Shown: positions 17,704 to 28,269 of the stretch, piece by piece
Layout: each line of letters starts with the position of its first letter
Numbering within the stretch: the stretch's first letter is position 1
Origin: Burkholderia sp. Bp8963
Lineage (GTDB): Bacteria > Pseudomonadota > Gammaproteobacteria > Burkholderiales > Burkholderiaceae
DNA length: 64,000 bases
Reading direction: 5' to 3'
Assembly: GCF_003854275.1 (NCBI RefSeq)
Contig: NZ_QTQP01000002.1
Location: 186,001-250,000, forward strand
Made by a program: the position numbers and the translations under genes
The notes under the pieces: generated by a model
The model's database searches: none
Told to the model about the DNA's origin: nothing
Seen by the model: the letters and a program-made list of their open reading frames with translations, nothing else

Positions 17704-17892
17704 TGCAGGAACATCGAAGGACGGGATTGAAGATCGAACAATGGTAGCACGCACGCCCTCGCCCGCCCGGGCGCGGAACGGGCCCGGCGCCGCCTGGCGC
17801 GGGCCGCGGCGCAGATGCGCGGACGTGCCGCAGTAGTCGCAGTCGCTGGATCGCAGTTCCTTTTCACTCGAGCTTTCCCAAGGAAACCCATC

Positions 17893-20800
17893 GTGAAGTC
17901 TTCCGGATCGGCGCGCACGGCGCGCCGCAATGCTGCCTTGCCCTCCTCCGACGCCCAGACGGGCTCCATCGCCGCCGCTGCGAACGGTCGTGCGAAACCG
18001 GCAACGAAATCGGCAACGAAACCGAAAGACCCGATACGTCAGACAAGACGCACGACGAAAGCCGCCGCTGCGGGCGCAGCCGTCAACGCGAAGCCGCAAG
18101 CGCGCACCCGCGAGGACAAGGATCGCCCGCTGTTCGAGGACATCCGCTTCCTCGGCCGCCTGCTCGGCGACGTCGTGCGCGAGCAGGAAGGCGACGCGGT
18201 GTTCGACGTCGTCGAGACGATCCGCCAGACCGCGGTGAAGTTCCGCCGCGAGGACGACCGCGAAGCCGCGCAGACGCTCGAGAGGAAACTGCGCAAGCTG
18301 ACGCCCGAGCAGACGGTCAGCGTCGTGCGCGCGTTCAGCTATTTCTCGCACCTCGCGAACATCGCCGAGGACCGCCACCACAACCGCCGCCGCCGCATCC
18401 ACGCGCTCGCCGGCTCGACGCCGCAGCCGGGCACCGTCGCGTTCGCGCTCGACCAGCTGAAGCAGTCGGGCGGCGCATCGAAGGGCGTGCTGCAGCGCTT
18501 CTTCGACGACGCGCTGATCGTGCCGGTGCTGACCGCGCACCCGACCGAGGTGCAGCGCAAGAGCATCCTCGACGCGCAGCACGACATCGCGCGGCTGCTG
18601 GCCGAGCGCGACCAGCCGCTGACGACGCGCGAGCGTGCGTACAACGAATCGATGCTGCGCGCGCGCGTGACCGCGCTGTGGCAGACGCGGATGCTGCGCG
18701 ACGCGCGCCTGACCGTCGGCGACGAGATCGAGAACGCACTGTCGTACTACCGCGCGACGTTCCTCGACGAACTGCCCGCACTGTATGGCGACATCGAGGC
18801 TGCACTCGCCGAGCACGGCCTGCCCGCGCGCGTGCCGGCGTTCTTCCAGATGGGCAGCTGGATCGGCGGCGACCGCGACGGCAACCCGAACGTGACGGCC
18901 ACGACGCTCGACGAGGCGATCAACCGCCAGTCGGCGGTGATCCTCGAGCACTACCTGGAACAGGTGCACAAGCTCGGCGCCGAGCTGTCGGTGTCGAACC
19001 TGCTGGTCGGCGCGAACGACGCGGTGAAGGCGCTCGCGGCCGCGTCGCCCGACCAGTCGCCGCACCGCGTCGACGAGCCGTACCGCCGCGCGCTGATCGG
19101 CATCTACACGCGGCTCGCCGCGAGCGCGCGCGTGCGCGTCGGCGAAGGCACGGTGCCCGTGCGCAGCGCCGGGCGCGGCGCGCCGCCGGTGCGCGCGACG
19201 CCGTATGCGGATTCCGAGGAATTCGTCCAGGACCTGAAGGTGCTGATGGATTCGCTCGCCGAGCATCACGGCGCGTCGCTCGCCACCCCGCGCCTCGCGC
19301 CGCTCGTGCGTGCGGCCGAAGTGTTCGGCTTCCATCTGGCGAGCATCGACCTGCGCCAGAGCTCCGACATCCACGAAGCTGTCGTCGCCGAGCTGTTCGC
19401 GCGCGCGGGTGTCGAAGCCGACTACGCGTCGCTCGCCGAGGAAGACAAGCTGCGCGTGCTGCTCGCCGCGCTCGCCGATCCGCGGCCGCTGCGCTCGCCG
19501 TACTTCGAATACTCGGCGCTCGCGCAAAGCGAACTCGGCGTGTTCGAGAAGGCGCGTGCGGTGCGCGCGCAGTTCGGGCCGCGCGCGGTGCGCAACTACA
19601 TCATTTCGCACACGGAGACGGTCAGCGACCTCGTCGAGGTGCTGCTGCTGCAGAAGGAAACCGGCCTGCTCGAAGGCGCGCTCGGCGCCAGGCACGGCGG
19701 CGCGAAGAACGGCCTGATGGTGATCCCGCTGTTCGAGACGATTCCCGACCTGCGCGACGCATCGCGGATCATGCGCGAGTACTTCGCGCTGCCGGGCGTC
19801 GAAGCGCTGGTCGCGCACCAGGGCGGCGAGCAGGAAGTGATGCTCGGCTACTCGGACAGCAACAAGGACGGCGGCTTCCTGACGTCGAACTGGGAGCTGT
19901 ACCGCGCCGAGCTCGCGCTCGTCGACCTGTTCCGCGAGCGCGGCATCACGCTGCGTCTGTTCCATGGCCGCGGCGGCACGGTCGGCCGCGGCGGCGGCCC
20001 GACCTACCAGGCGATCCTGTCGCAGCCGCCCGGCACCGTGAACGGCCAGATCCGCCTGACCGAACAGGGCGAGGTGATCGCGAGCAAGTTCGCGAACCCG
20101 GAGATCGGCCGGCGCAACCTGGAAACCGTTGTCGCCGCGACGCTCGAGGCGTCGCTGCTGCCGCAGTCGAACGCACCGGCACAATTGCCCGCGTTCGAGA
20201 CCACGATGCAGGCGCTGTCCGACAGCGCGATGGCCGCATACCGCGCGCTCGTCTACGAGACGCCCGGCTTCACCGACTACTTCTTCTCGTCGACGCCGAT
20301 CACCGAGATCGCCGAGCTGAACATCGGCAGCCGCCCCGCGTCGCGCAAGCTGCAGGATCCGAAGCACCGCAAGATCGAGGACCTGCGCGCGATTCCGTGG
20401 GGCTTCTCGTGGGGCCAGTGCCGCCTGCTGCTGACCGGCTGGTACGGTTTCGGCAGCGCGGTCGCCGCATACCTCGACGGCGCGAAGGACGACGCCGAGC
20501 GCAGCAAGCGCCTCGCGCTGCTGAAGAAGATGGACAAGACCTGGCCGTTCTTCTCGAACCTGCTGTCGAACATGGACATGGTGCTCGCGAAGACCGATCT
20601 CGCGGTCGCGTCGCGCTATGCGCAGCTCGTCGCGGACAAGAAGCTGCGCAAGCACGTGTTCGACCGGATCGTCGCCGAGTGGGAGCGCACGTCGCAAGCG
20701 CTCGCGGAAATCACCGGCCACGACAGCCGGCTTGCGACGAACCCGCTGCTCGCGCGTTCGATCAAGAACCGCTTCCCGTACCTCGATCCGCTGAACCACC

Positions 20801-20913
20801 TGCAGGTCGAGCTGATCAAGCGGCACCGCGCGGGCGACACCAACGCGCGGCTGCGGCGCGGGATTCACCTGACCATCAACGGGATCGCGGCCGGCCTGCG
20901 CAACACGGGCTGA
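17893..20913 (+). CDS. ppc: Phosphoenolpyruvate carboxylase
   Basis: Anaplerotic enzyme that carboxylates PEP to oxaloacetate. The 1006-residue product contains the catalytic histidine in [12 protein letters not shown], the glycine-rich [16 protein letters not shown] loop, and the C-terminal GLRNTG. A basic, low-complexity N-terminal extension of about 70 residues precedes the conserved domain. I prefer the GTG at 17893, which follows AAGGAA at proper spacing; upstream starts at 17815 add an unrelated stretch. Divergent from hemC. Confidence 0.95.
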   Translation: MKSSGSARTARRNAALPSSDAQTGSIAAAANGRAKPATKSATKPKDPIRQTRRTTKAAAAGAAVNAKPQARTREDKDRPLFEDIRFLGRLLGDVVREQEGDAVFDVVETIRQTAVKFRREDDREAAQTLERKLRKLTPEQTVSVVRAFSYFSHLANIAEDRHHNRRRRIHALAGSTPQPGTVAFALDQLKQSGGASKGVLQRFFDDALIVPVLTAHPTEVQRKSILDAQHDIARLLAERDQPLTTRERAYNESMLRARVTALWQTRMLRDARLTVGDEIENALSYYRATFLDELPALYGDIEAALAEHGLPARVPAFFQMGSWIGGDRDGNPNVTATTLDEAINRQSAVILEHYLEQVHKLGAELSVSNLLVGANDAVKALAAASPDQSPHRVDEPYRRALIGIYTRLAASARVRVGEGTVPVRSAGRGAPPVRATPYADSEEFVQDLKVLMDSLAEHHGASLATPRLAPLVRAAEVFGFHLASIDLRQSSDIHEAVVAELFARAGVEADYASLAEEDKLRVLLAALADPRPLRSPYFEYSALAQSELGVFEKARAVRAQFGPRAVRNYIISHTETVSDLVEVLLLQKETGLLEGALGARHGGAKNGLMVIPLFETIPDLRDASRIMREYFALPGVEALVAHQGGEQEVMLGYSDSNKDGGFLTSNWELYRAELALVDLFRERGITLRLFHGRGGTVGRGGGPTYQAILSQPPGTVNGQIRLTEQGEVIASKFANPEIGRRNLETVVAATLEASLLPQSNAPAQLPAFETTMQALSDSAMAAYRALVYETPGFTDYFFSSTPITEIAELNIGSRPASRKLQDPKHRKIEDLRAIPWGFSWGQCRLLLTGWYGFGSAVAAYLDGAKDDAERSKRLALLKKMDKTWPFFSNLLSNMDMVLAKTDLAVASRYAQLVADKKLRKHVFDRIVAEWERTSQALAEITGHDSRLATNPLLARSIKNRFPYLDPLNHLQVELIKRHRAGDTNARLRRGIHLTINGIAAGLRNTG

Positions 20914-20974
20914 TCCGCGCACGGGGCGCGGCGCATGCAGTGCATGGGCCGCGCCGGAACGGCACAGGCCGCGG

Positions 20975-21727
20975 TCAGCGCGCGTCGATCAGCAGCGCGT
21001 CATGTTCGAACGAGCCGTCCGGCTGCACCGCGTAATGGCTGCGCACCTCGTCGGGCGCATGCGCCCACAACGCGCGAATGCCCGTCACGCTGTCGGCCGG
21101 CGTGCGGATCCGCGCGACCCACGTGTCGAAATCGATCGGCAGGCGCCAGCGGCTCGCCACCTGCGCGTCGAAACCCGCGTCGCGGAACATCGCGAGCCAT
21201 TCGTCGGCCCGGTAGTCGCGCACGTGCGACGCGTCGCGCAGCACTTCCGCCGCCTGCAGGTAGGTGTCGAGCAGCGGATGATCGTTGCCGGCGATGTCGA
21301 TCATCAGCACCCGGCCGCCCGGCTTCAGCACCCGCCGCACCTCGGCGAGCGCCGCACGCACGTCGTGCCAGTGATGCGCGCTCATCCGGCTCACGACCCA
21401 ATCGAACGTCGCCGCGTCGAACGGCAGGCGCTCGGCCGGCCCGTGGCAGGTGCGGATGTTCGCGAGACCGCGCTCGCGCGCCGCCGCGTCGACGGTCTCG
21501 AGCATCTGCGGCGCGAGGTCGTACGCAATTACCTCGCGCACGTGCGGCGCGACCGCGAAGCTCGCATGGCCCGCGCCGCAGCCGAGATCCAGCACCGCGG
21601 CGTCCGGCGTCGCGCACACCGCGTCGGCGAGCGCCTGCAGGTCGGCGCCCGTCGCATGGACCGTGCTCGTCAGGTAAGCGGCGGCCGTCGAGCCGAAGGC
21701 GTCGGCAACCTGGTCATGATGTTTCAT
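20975..21727 (-). CDS. Class I SAM-dependent methyltransferase (UbiE/type 11-like)
   Basis: A 250-residue methyltransferase. The SAM-binding motif I is [13 protein letters not shown] (about 45-57), followed by an acidic end of strand 2 (YDLAPQML), motif [13 protein letters not shown] and the post-motif [14 protein letters not shown]. The substrate is not known; relatives act on small molecules. The ATG at 21727 follows AAGGAG. It is divergent from an XRE-type regulator, with a palindrome over its -35 box, so it is probably the main target of that regulator. Confidence 0.87.
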   Translation of the reverse strand: MKHHDQVADAFGSTAAAYLTSTVHATGADLQALADAVCATPDAAVLDLGCGAGHASFAVAPHVREVIAYDLAPQMLETVDAAARERGLANIRTCHGPAERLPFDAATFDWVVSRMSAHHWHDVRAALAEVRRVLKPGGRVLMIDIAGNDHPLLDTYLQAAEVLRDASHVRDYRADEWLAMFRDAGFDAQVASRWRLPIDFDTWVARIRTPADSVTGIRALWAHAPDEVRSHYAVQPDGSFEHDALLIDAR

Positions 21728-21783
21728 TGCATTCTCCTTGGTGGAAACCGTCCGCACCGGTGCCAGCGGACGCGTGAGCCGTT

Positions 21784-21814
21784 ACAATAGGCGCACGCTT
21801 GTACCAGTACAAGC
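21784..21814 (-). promoter_or_regulatory. Divergent promoter with palindromic operator
   Basis: On the minus strand, -35 TTGTAC (21812-21807) and -10 TATTGT (21789-21784) are separated by exactly 17 bases, reading toward the methyltransferase. The perfect palindrome GCTTGTACCAGTACAAGC (21797-21814) covers the -35 box. The same palindrome also offers a TTGTAC for the plus strand, with TATTCT 18 bases on, toward the regulator gene. A repressor bound here would block both directions. Confidence 0.7.
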
Positions 21815-21860
21815 TAAGCAGTTATTCTGGTATTCGATCCACCTGCCTGATGTATTCCGC

Positions 21861-22670
21861 ATGAGCCTTCCGTCCGCCTCCCCCGCTCCGCCGCTCGACG
21901 CGACGCCCGCCCGCGCGCTCGGCGACTTCATCCGCGCGCACCGCGAGCGCCTGTCGCCGCAGGCCGTCGGCCTGCCGCCCGGCCCGCGCCGCCGCACGCC
22001 CGGATTGCGGCGCGAGGAAGTCGCGCAGCTGTGTGGCGTCAGCCCGACCTGGTACACGTGGATCGAGCAGGGCCGCCCGGTGTCCGCATCGGCCGACGCG
22101 CTCGCGCGCATCGCGGTCGCGCTGCAGCTGTCGCGGGCCGAACGCGCGTACCTGTTCGAGATGGCCGCGCAGCGCGACCCGGCCGAACCCGACGTCGCGG
22201 GCGGCGACCTGCCGCCGACGCTCGCGGCGACCGTCGCCGCGATCGCGACGCCCGCCTACGTGCTCGACCGGCAATGGAACGCACTCGCGTGGAACGCGCC
22301 GGCCGCCGCGCTGTTCGCGGGCTGGCTCGACGGCGATCACGACCGCAACCTGCTGCGCTTCACGTTCATGTCGCCGGCCGCGCGCGCGCTGATCGTCGAC
22401 TGGGACACGCGAGCGCGCCGGCTCGCCGCCGAATTCCGCGCCGATTCGATCCGTCACCTGACCGAAGCGCCTACGCGCGCGCTGATCGACGCGCTGACGG
22501 CCGGCAGCGACGCGTTCGCGCAGTACTGGGCGTCGCAGGACGTGTTCGAGCGCGAAGGCGGCCAGCGCGAGTTCGACCATCCGGCAGACGGCCGGCTCGT
22601 GTACCAGCAGATCACGCTGAAGCCCGCGCATCGCGAGGACCTGAAGCTCGTCGTGCTGGTGCGCGAATAG
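21861..22670 (+). CDS. XRE-family transcriptional regulator with MmyB-like ligand-binding domain
   Basis: A 269-residue regulator. The N-terminal helix-turn-helix lies at about 13-85, with the family mark RRRTPGLRREEVAQLCGVSPTWYTWIEQGR. The C-terminal part, including PAYVLDRQWNALAWNAPAAALF, is the MmyB-like domain, which in relatives binds a small hydrophobic ligand. I chose the ATG at 21861 over an upstream start at 21738 that would run through the operator. It is divergent from the methyltransferase and very likely controls it and itself through the shared palindrome. Confidence 0.9.
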   Translation: MSLPSASPAPPLDATPARALGDFIRAHRERLSPQAVGLPPGPRRRTPGLRREEVAQLCGVSPTWYTWIEQGRPVSASADALARIAVALQLSRAERAYLFEMAAQRDPAEPDVAGGDLPPTLAATVAAIATPAYVLDRQWNALAWNAPAAALFAGWLDGDHDRNLLRFTFMSPAARALIVDWDTRARRLAAEFRADSIRHLTEAPTRALIDALTAGSDAFAQYWASQDVFEREGGQREFDHPADGRLVYQQITLKPAHREDLKLVVLVRE

Positions 22671-22774
22671 CGCAGCTTGCGCGGCCGTCGCAGCGGCGCC
22701 GCGCGGCTGCGACGCACGGCGCCGGCAGGCTCCGGCCGCGCCCCGCACGGCGCGGCGGCCTGGCCCGCGAATGT

Positions 22775-22780
22775 TAGAAT
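22775..22780 (+). promoter_or_regulatory. Candidate -10 box for argH
   Basis: TAGAAT 52 bases before the argH ATG, within otherwise very GC-rich sequence. No strong -35 is seen. Confidence 0.35.
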
Positions 22781-22831
22781 CTCCGGATTCCTCGCGGCGC
22801 ACGCCGCCCAACATCCCTTCGAAGAATCGCC

Positions 22832-24241
22832 ATGACGTCCCAACTGCACAAAAAGGGCGAGGCCTGGTCGGCCCGCTTCTCGGAACCGATGTCCGAGCTG
22901 GTCAAGCGCTACACGTCGTCGGTGTTTTTCGACAAGCGCCTCGCGCTCGTCGACATCGCCGGCTCGCTCGCGCACGCGAAGATGCTCGCCGCGCAGAAGA
23001 TCATCAGCGCCGACGACCTCGCAGCGATCGAACGCGGGATGGCGCAGATCCAGGGCGAGATCGAGCGCGGCGAATTCGAATGGCAGCTCGACCTCGAGGA
23101 CGTGCACCTGAACATCGAGGCGCGCCTGACCGCGCTGATCGGCGATGCCGGCAAGCGCCTGCACACGGGCCGCTCGCGCAACGACCAGGTCGCGACCGAC
23201 ATCCGCCTGTGGCTGCGTGGCGAAATCGACCGGATCGGCGGCCTCTTGAACGACCTGCGCGGCGCGCTGATCGACCTCGCGGAGCAGAACGCCGGCACGA
23301 TCATGCCGGGCTTCACGCACCTGCAGGTCGCGCAGCCCGTCACGTTCGGCCACCACCTGCTCGCATATGTCGAGATGTTCTCGCGTGACGCGGAGCGCAT
23401 GCGCGACTGCCGCACCCGCGTGAACCGCCTGCCGCTCGGCGCGGCCGCACTCGCCGGCACGAGCTACCCGATCGACCGTCACGCGGTTGCGAAGACGCTC
23501 GGCTTCGACGGCATCTGCGCGAACTCGCTCGACGCGGTGTCGGATCGCGATTTCGCGATCGAATTCACGGCCGCAGCCGCGCTGGTGATGACGCACGTAT
23601 CGCGCTTCTCGGAAGAGCTCGTGCTGTGGATGAGCCCGCGCGTCGGCTTCATCGACATCGCCGATCGCTTCTGCACGGGCAGCTCGATCATGCCGCAGAA
23701 GAAGAACCCGGACGTGCCCGAGCTCGCGCGCGGCAAGACCGGCCGCGTGAACGGCCACCTGATGGCGCTCCTCACGCTGATGAAGGGCCAGCCGCTTGCG
23801 TACAACAAGGACAACCAGGAAGACAAGGAGCCGCTGTTCGACACGGTCGACACGGTTGCCGACACGCTGCGGATCTTCGCCGAGATGGTCGCGGGCATCA
23901 CCGTGAAACCGGACGCGATGCGCGCGGCCGCGCTGCAGGGCTTCTCGACTGCGACCGACCTCGCCGACTACCTCGTGAAGCGCGGCCTGCCGTTCCGCGA
24001 CGCGCACGAGGCGGTCGCGCACGCGGTGCGGATCTGCGACGATCGCGGCATCGACCTCGCGGACCTGACGCTCGACGAAATGAAGCAGGAGCTGCCGAAC
24101 GTCGCGCACCTGATCGGCGACGACGTGTTCGGCTACCTGACGCTCGAAGGCTCGGTCGCGAGCCGCAACCACCCGGGCGGCACCGCGCCGGACCAGGTGC
24201 GTGCCGCGGCGCAAGCCGCCCGCGCGGCGCTCGGCAAGTAA
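22832..24241 (+). CDS. argH: Argininosuccinate lyase
   Basis: Last step of arginine synthesis: argininosuccinate is split into arginine and fumarate in the cytoplasm. The 469-residue product has full family length. The signature loop [12 protein letters not shown], with the catalytic serine, is present, as are [13 protein letters not shown] and [14 protein letters not shown]. The ATG at 22832 has a modest upstream GAAGAA. It is a single gene closed by a strong terminator. Confidence 0.97.
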   Translation: MTSQLHKKGEAWSARFSEPMSELVKRYTSSVFFDKRLALVDIAGSLAHAKMLAAQKIISADDLAAIERGMAQIQGEIERGEFEWQLDLEDVHLNIEARLTALIGDAGKRLHTGRSRNDQVATDIRLWLRGEIDRIGGLLNDLRGALIDLAEQNAGTIMPGFTHLQVAQPVTFGHHLLAYVEMFSRDAERMRDCRTRVNRLPLGAAALAGTSYPIDRHAVAKTLGFDGICANSLDAVSDRDFAIEFTAAAALVMTHVSRFSEELVLWMSPRVGFIDIADRFCTGSSIMPQKKNPDVPELARGKTGRVNGHLMALLTLMKGQPLAYNKDNQEDKEPLFDTVDTVADTLRIFAEMVAGITVKPDAMRAAALQGFSTATDLADYLVKRGLPFRDAHEAVAHAVRICDDRGIDLADLTLDEMKQELPNVAHLIGDDVFGYLTLEGSVASRNHPGGTAPDQVRAAAQAARAALGK

Positions 24242-24255
24242 GCCTGCCGGATCCG

Positions 24256-24282
24256 ACGGACGCCGCCGCGGCGTCCGTTTTT
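24256..24282 (+). terminator. Rho-independent terminator of argH
   Basis: ACGGACGCC (24256-24264) pairs with GGCGTCCGT (24270-24278) and runs into TTTTT. Confidence 0.9.
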
Positions 24283-24348
24283 CGTTGGCGCGGCCATGCG
24301 CGTGATGCGCGCCGCGCCCCGCTCCGCCCTCGACTCCCGGACTTCCCA

Positions 24349-25029
24349 ATGACGTTTTCCGCTGCGATCTTCGACATGGATGGCCTGCTCATCGACTCCG
24401 AGCGGACGATCATGAACACGTGGATCGACATCGCAGGCACGCATGGCGTCGCGCTATCCGTCGCCGACTATCTGCAGATCGTCGGCCGCTCGTTCGCGGA
24501 AGGCCAGACGATCCTCGCACGCATCATCGGCGACGCCGATACATTCGATTCGGTGCGCACGCGCGTGCGCGAACGGCTCGCCGCGCCGGAGCCCCATCCG
24601 AAGTTCCCGCTGAAGCCCGGCGCGCACGCGCTGCTGTCCGCGCTCGCACAGGCCGGGATCCCGTGCGCGGTCGCATCGTCGTCCGCGCGCGACGTGATCC
24701 GCGCGCGGCTAGACGCGGTCGGCGCGCTGCCGTTCTTTCACGCGATCGCGGGCGGCGACGAAGTCACGCGCGGCAAGCCCGACCCGGCCGTCTACCGGCT
24801 CGCGGCCGAACGGCTCGGCGTGGCGGCCCATGCGTGCGTCGCGTTCGAGGACAGCGATTTCGGCGCGCAGGCCGCGGCCGGCGCCGGCGCGGCCGTCGTC
24901 ACGGTGCCCGACCTGAAAGCGCCCACGCCCGAGATCGTCGCGCTGAGCCTGCACGTGCTCGCGTCGCTCGACGATGCGCTCGCGCTGATGCCTGCGTGGT
25001 TCGGCCTGCACAACGTACCGCATCGCTGA
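24349..25029 (+). CDS. HAD-superfamily hydrolase, beta-phosphoglucomutase/phosphatase type
   Basis: A 226-residue HAD hydrolase. Motif I is IFDMDGLLIDSE, with nucleophile Asp9 and Asp11; motif II is the serine in AVASSSARD; motif III is the lysine in GGDEVTRGKPDP; motif IV is VAFEDSDFGAQAA. The helical cap between motifs I and II puts it in subfamily IA, with sugar-phosphate or general phosphate-ester substrates likely. No more specific function can be read. The ATG at 24349 comes 107 bases past argH, after its terminator, so it has its own transcript. Confidence 0.9.
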   Translation: MTFSAAIFDMDGLLIDSERTIMNTWIDIAGTHGVALSVADYLQIVGRSFAEGQTILARIIGDADTFDSVRTRVRERLAAPEPHPKFPLKPGAHALLSALAQAGIPCAVASSSARDVIRARLDAVGALPFFHAIAGGDEVTRGKPDPAVYRLAAERLGVAAHACVAFEDSDFGAQAAAGAGAAVVTVPDLKAPTPEIVALSLHVLASLDDALALMPAWFGLHNVPHR

Positions 25030-25068
25030 CCCGGTCACGCGGGTCGTCCGCGGAAGGTCACCCGTGCG

Positions 25069-25899
25069 TCACCGGTTACCGGCCGTCTCCGACAGCCGCT
25101 TCATCGTCGCGATGCGCGCGCCGATCAGGTCGATACGACCATCCTCGCCGACGAGCGGCGCTGTGGCGTCGCGGTACGCGATCCAAGCGCGCTGTGCATG
25201 CACGAGCGTCGCCGCCGAATGCGCAGGCATCTTGCGCCGCAGCTTCTGGTAATAGCGGTTCAGGTCGAACAGCGCATGCTCGCACGCGGCGTCCTGCTCG
25301 CACGGCCGGATCCGGCGCACGGGGTCGCGCGCAGCATTCGATGTGCCGCCCTGTGTGCCGTTCGCCGCGGCGCTAGCCGCAATGCTCGACGCGCCGCCCG
25401 TGCTGGCTGCCGCCGGCTGCGATCCGCCGTTCGGCGCGGGCGCGGGCGCCGGCGCATAGCGATCGGCGGCCGAACGCAGCGCGAGCGCGCGTTCGCGCAC
25501 GGGCTGCAGCTGCATGTCGGCGCTCGCCATCGTGTACGCGGTGCCGCGCGTCGTGTCGTACACGGCCTTCAGCAGATGCGCTTCGTCCTTGCGCCACGTG
25601 AGCCAGCGCCGCTGGCTCTCCTGCCAGCCGCGCTTCGCGTCGTCGGGTGCGTCGTTCAGCAGGCGCTGGTAGGCGCCGTCCATCACCGTCTGCCACTGCT
25701 GCAGCGCTTCGCCCATGCACTGGATCTGGCCGGCCGGCGACGAGCGGTCGCGCCGGGCCAGACACTGCCGCATCGCCACGTCGACCGGGTCGGCCGCCGC
25801 GACTTCCGCATGCGCGGCACCTGACCAGGCCGACCAGGCTGCCAAGGCGACGAGCGCGGCCGCGGCCGTGCGCATCGTCCCGATTCGATTCCGCGCCAT
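25069..25899 (-). CDS. Secreted protein with two LprI-like (DUF1311) domains
   Basis: A 276-residue exported protein. A signal peptide (hydrophobic stretch ending in GAAHA near residue 31) is followed by one LprI/DUF1311-like domain (about 40-125, with paired cysteines and the SQRRWLTWRKDEA motif). Then comes an Ala/Pro/Gly-rich linker and a second copy (about 195-265, with ACEHALFDLNRYYQKL and HAQRAWIAYRDA). LprI proteins include lysozyme inhibitors, so envelope protection is possible. The ATG at 25899 is 2 bases after the decarboxylase stop, so the two are co-transcribed. A second ATG at 25875 starts right at the signal peptide and is a fair alternative. Confidence 0.8.
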   Translation of the reverse strand: MARNRIGTMRTAAAALVALAAWSAWSGAAHAEVAAADPVDVAMRQCLARRDRSSPAGQIQCMGEALQQWQTVMDGAYQRLLNDAPDDAKRGWQESQRRWLTWRKDEAHLLKAVYDTTRGTAYTMASADMQLQPVRERALALRSAADRYAPAPAPAPNGGSQPAAASTGGASSIAASAAANGTQGGTSNAARDPVRRIRPCEQDAACEHALFDLNRYYQKLRRKMPAHSAATLVHAQRAWIAYRDATAPLVGEDGRIDLIGARIATMKRLSETAGNR

Positions 25900-25901
25900 C
25901 G

Positions 25902-28181
25902 TCAATCGCGCACGCAGTCGACGAAATACTCGACGCGCCCGTTCACCTCTTCCGCGACGAGGCCGTGGATGTCGGTGTGGAACCCCGGGAAGCGCTCGTT
26001 GAAGTCACGCGCGAACCGCAGGTAGTTGACGATCGTCTTGTTGAAGCGCTCGCCCGGGATCAGCAGCGGAATGCCCGGCGGGTACGGCGTCAGCAGGATG
26101 CTCGTCACGCGGCCTTCGAGCTCGTCGAGCGGCACGCGGTCGATCTTGCGGTGCGCGAGCTTCGCGAACGCGTCCGACGGCTTCATCGCGGGCTCCATGT
26201 CCGACAGGTACATCTCGGTCGTCAGACGCGCGATGTCGTTCGCACGGTACACGTCGTGGATCTGCGTGCACAGGTCGCGCAGGCCGACGCGCTCGTAGCG
26301 CGGATGCTGCGCGACGAATTCCGGCAGCACGCGCCACAGCGGCTGGTTGTTGTCGTAGTCGTCCTTGAACTGCTGCAACTCGGTCACCATCGAGTTCCAG
26401 CGGCCCTTCGTGATGCCGATCGTGAACATGATGAAGAACGAGTACAGGCCCGTCTTCTCGACGATGATCCCGTGCTCGGCGAGGTACTTCGTGACGATCG
26501 CGGCCGGGATGCCCGTCTCGCCGAATTCGCCGTCGACGTCGAGCCCCGGCGTGATGATCGTCGCCTTGATCGGGTCGAGCATGTTGAAGCCTTCCGCGAG
26601 CGGGCCGAAGCCGTGCCAGTGGTCGTTCGGCTTCAGCATCCAGTCGTCGCGCGAGCCGATGCCTTCCTGCGACAGGTCGTCCGGGCCCCACACGCTGAAG
26701 AACCAGTCGTCGCCGTACTCGGCGTCGACCTTGCGCATCGCGCGGCGGAAATCGATCGCCTCGGCGATCGATTCCTCGACGAGCGCGGTGCCACCCGGCG
26801 GCTCCATCATCGCCGCGGCGACGTCGCACGACGCGATGATCGCGTACTGCGGGCTCGTCGACGTGTGCATCAGGTACGCCTCGTTGAAGCGGTGCTTGTC
26901 GAACGTGCGGTTCTCCGAATCCTGCACGACGATTTGCGACGCCTGCGAGATGCCCGCGAGCAGCTTGTGCGTCGAGTGCGTCGCGAACACCAGCGCGCCC
27001 GTGCGCGGACGGCCGTCGCCGATTGCGTGCATGTCGCGGTAGAAATCGTGGAACGCCGCGTGCGGCAGCCACGCTTCGTCGAAGTGCAGCGTGTCGAGCA
27101 GGTCGCCGAGCAGGTCCTTGATCATCTCGACGTTATAGATGACGCCGTCGTACGTGCTCTGCGTGATCGTCAGGATGCGCGGCTTCAGATCCGGGTTCTG
27201 GCGCAGCGCCTCGCGCGCGAACGGGTTCGCCTCGATCTTCCGGCGGATATTCTCCGGCTTGAATTCGTCGCGCGGGATCGGCCCGATGATGCCGAAGTGG
27301 TTGCGCGTCGGCGTGAGGAACACCGGAATCGCGCCCGTCATCGTGATCGCGTGCAGGATCGACTTGTGGCAGTTGCGGTCGACGAGCACGATGTCGCCGG
27401 GGGCTACCGTCGCATGCCAGACGATCTTGTTCGACGTCGACGTGCCGTTGGTCACGAAGAACAGGTGATCGGCGCTGAAGATGCGCGCGGCATTGCGCTC
27501 CGACGCCGCGACGGGGCCCGTATGGTCGAGCAGCTGGCCGAGTTCGTCCACCGCGTTGCAGACGTCCGCGCGCAGCATGTTCTCGCCGAAGAACTGGTGG
27601 AACATCTGGCCGAGCGGGTTCTTCAGGAACGCGACGCCGCCCGAGTGGCCCGGGCAGTGCCACGAGTACGAGCCTTCGTCCGCGTACTTGACCAGTTCCT
27701 TGAAGAACGGCGGCGACAGCGAGTCGAGATAGACCTTCGCTTCGCGGATGATGTGGCGCGCGACGAACTCCGGCGTGTCCTCGAACATGTGGATGAAGCC
27801 GTGCAGTTCGCGCAGGATGTCGTTCGGCAGGTGGCGCGACGTGCGCGTCTCGCCGTACAGGAAGATCGGGATGTCCGCATTGCGGCGGCGCACTTCGGTC
27901 ACGAACGCGCGCAGCTCGATGATCGCGGTCGCGAGCTCGGGCAGTTCGCCGTCCGGGCCCGTCTCGCCGAGCATGAGTTCGTCGTCGTCGATCGACAGGA
28001 TGAAACACGACGCGCGGCTCGACTGCTGCGCGAACGACGTCAGATCGCCGTAGCTCGTGAGGCCGAGGACTTCGACGCCCTCTTTCTCGATTGCTTCGGC
28101 CAGCGCCCGGATGCCGGAGCCCGAGATGTTCTCGGAGCGGAAATCTTCGTCGATGATGACGACAGGAAAACGAAACTTCAT
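25902..28181 (-). CDS. Ornithine/lysine/arginine decarboxylase (PLP-dependent, fold type I)
   Basis: A 759-residue amino-acid decarboxylase of the bacterial Orn/Lys/Arg family. An N-terminal response-regulator-like wing domain (about 1-130) is followed by the PLP domain, with the cofactor lysine in FATHSTHKLLAG, and a C-terminal domain. It removes CO2 from a basic amino acid, giving a polyamine or contributing to acid resistance. Which of ornithine, lysine or arginine is used cannot be told from sequence. The ATG at 28181 follows a GGAGAA. It is followed at once by the LprI-like gene and preceded by dcd. Confidence 0.93.
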   Translation of the reverse strand: MKFRFPVVIIDEDFRSENISGSGIRALAEAIEKEGVEVLGLTSYGDLTSFAQQSSRASCFILSIDDDELMLGETGPDGELPELATAIIELRAFVTEVRRRNADIPIFLYGETRTSRHLPNDILRELHGFIHMFEDTPEFVARHIIREAKVYLDSLSPPFFKELVKYADEGSYSWHCPGHSGGVAFLKNPLGQMFHQFFGENMLRADVCNAVDELGQLLDHTGPVAASERNAARIFSADHLFFVTNGTSTSNKIVWHATVAPGDIVLVDRNCHKSILHAITMTGAIPVFLTPTRNHFGIIGPIPRDEFKPENIRRKIEANPFAREALRQNPDLKPRILTITQSTYDGVIYNVEMIKDLLGDLLDTLHFDEAWLPHAAFHDFYRDMHAIGDGRPRTGALVFATHSTHKLLAGISQASQIVVQDSENRTFDKHRFNEAYLMHTSTSPQYAIIASCDVAAAMMEPPGGTALVEESIAEAIDFRRAMRKVDAEYGDDWFFSVWGPDDLSQEGIGSRDDWMLKPNDHWHGFGPLAEGFNMLDPIKATIITPGLDVDGEFGETGIPAAIVTKYLAEHGIIVEKTGLYSFFIMFTIGITKGRWNSMVTELQQFKDDYDNNQPLWRVLPEFVAQHPRYERVGLRDLCTQIHDVYRANDIARLTTEMYLSDMEPAMKPSDAFAKLAHRKIDRVPLDELEGRVTSILLTPYPPGIPLLIPGERFNKTIVNYLRFARDFNERFPGFHTDIHGLVAEEVNGRVEYFVDCVRD

Positions 28182-28269
28182 GGGCGATTCTCCAAAAAGA
28201 ACGACCGCGGCGCTTCACGCGCGGCGGTCACCCGGTAACTGGTCGGTGTTCAGCTGATATACAACCAGA

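Noticed and set aside
17704-20922. Extension of the hemC frame by over 1000 codons antisense to ppc
   Set aside because: Only the last 333 residues resemble hemC. The rest is the mirror of ppc, a proven gene.
18678-21035. A 785-codon plus-strand frame overlapping ppc in another phase
   Set aside because: Shadow of ppc; arginine-rich with no motif.
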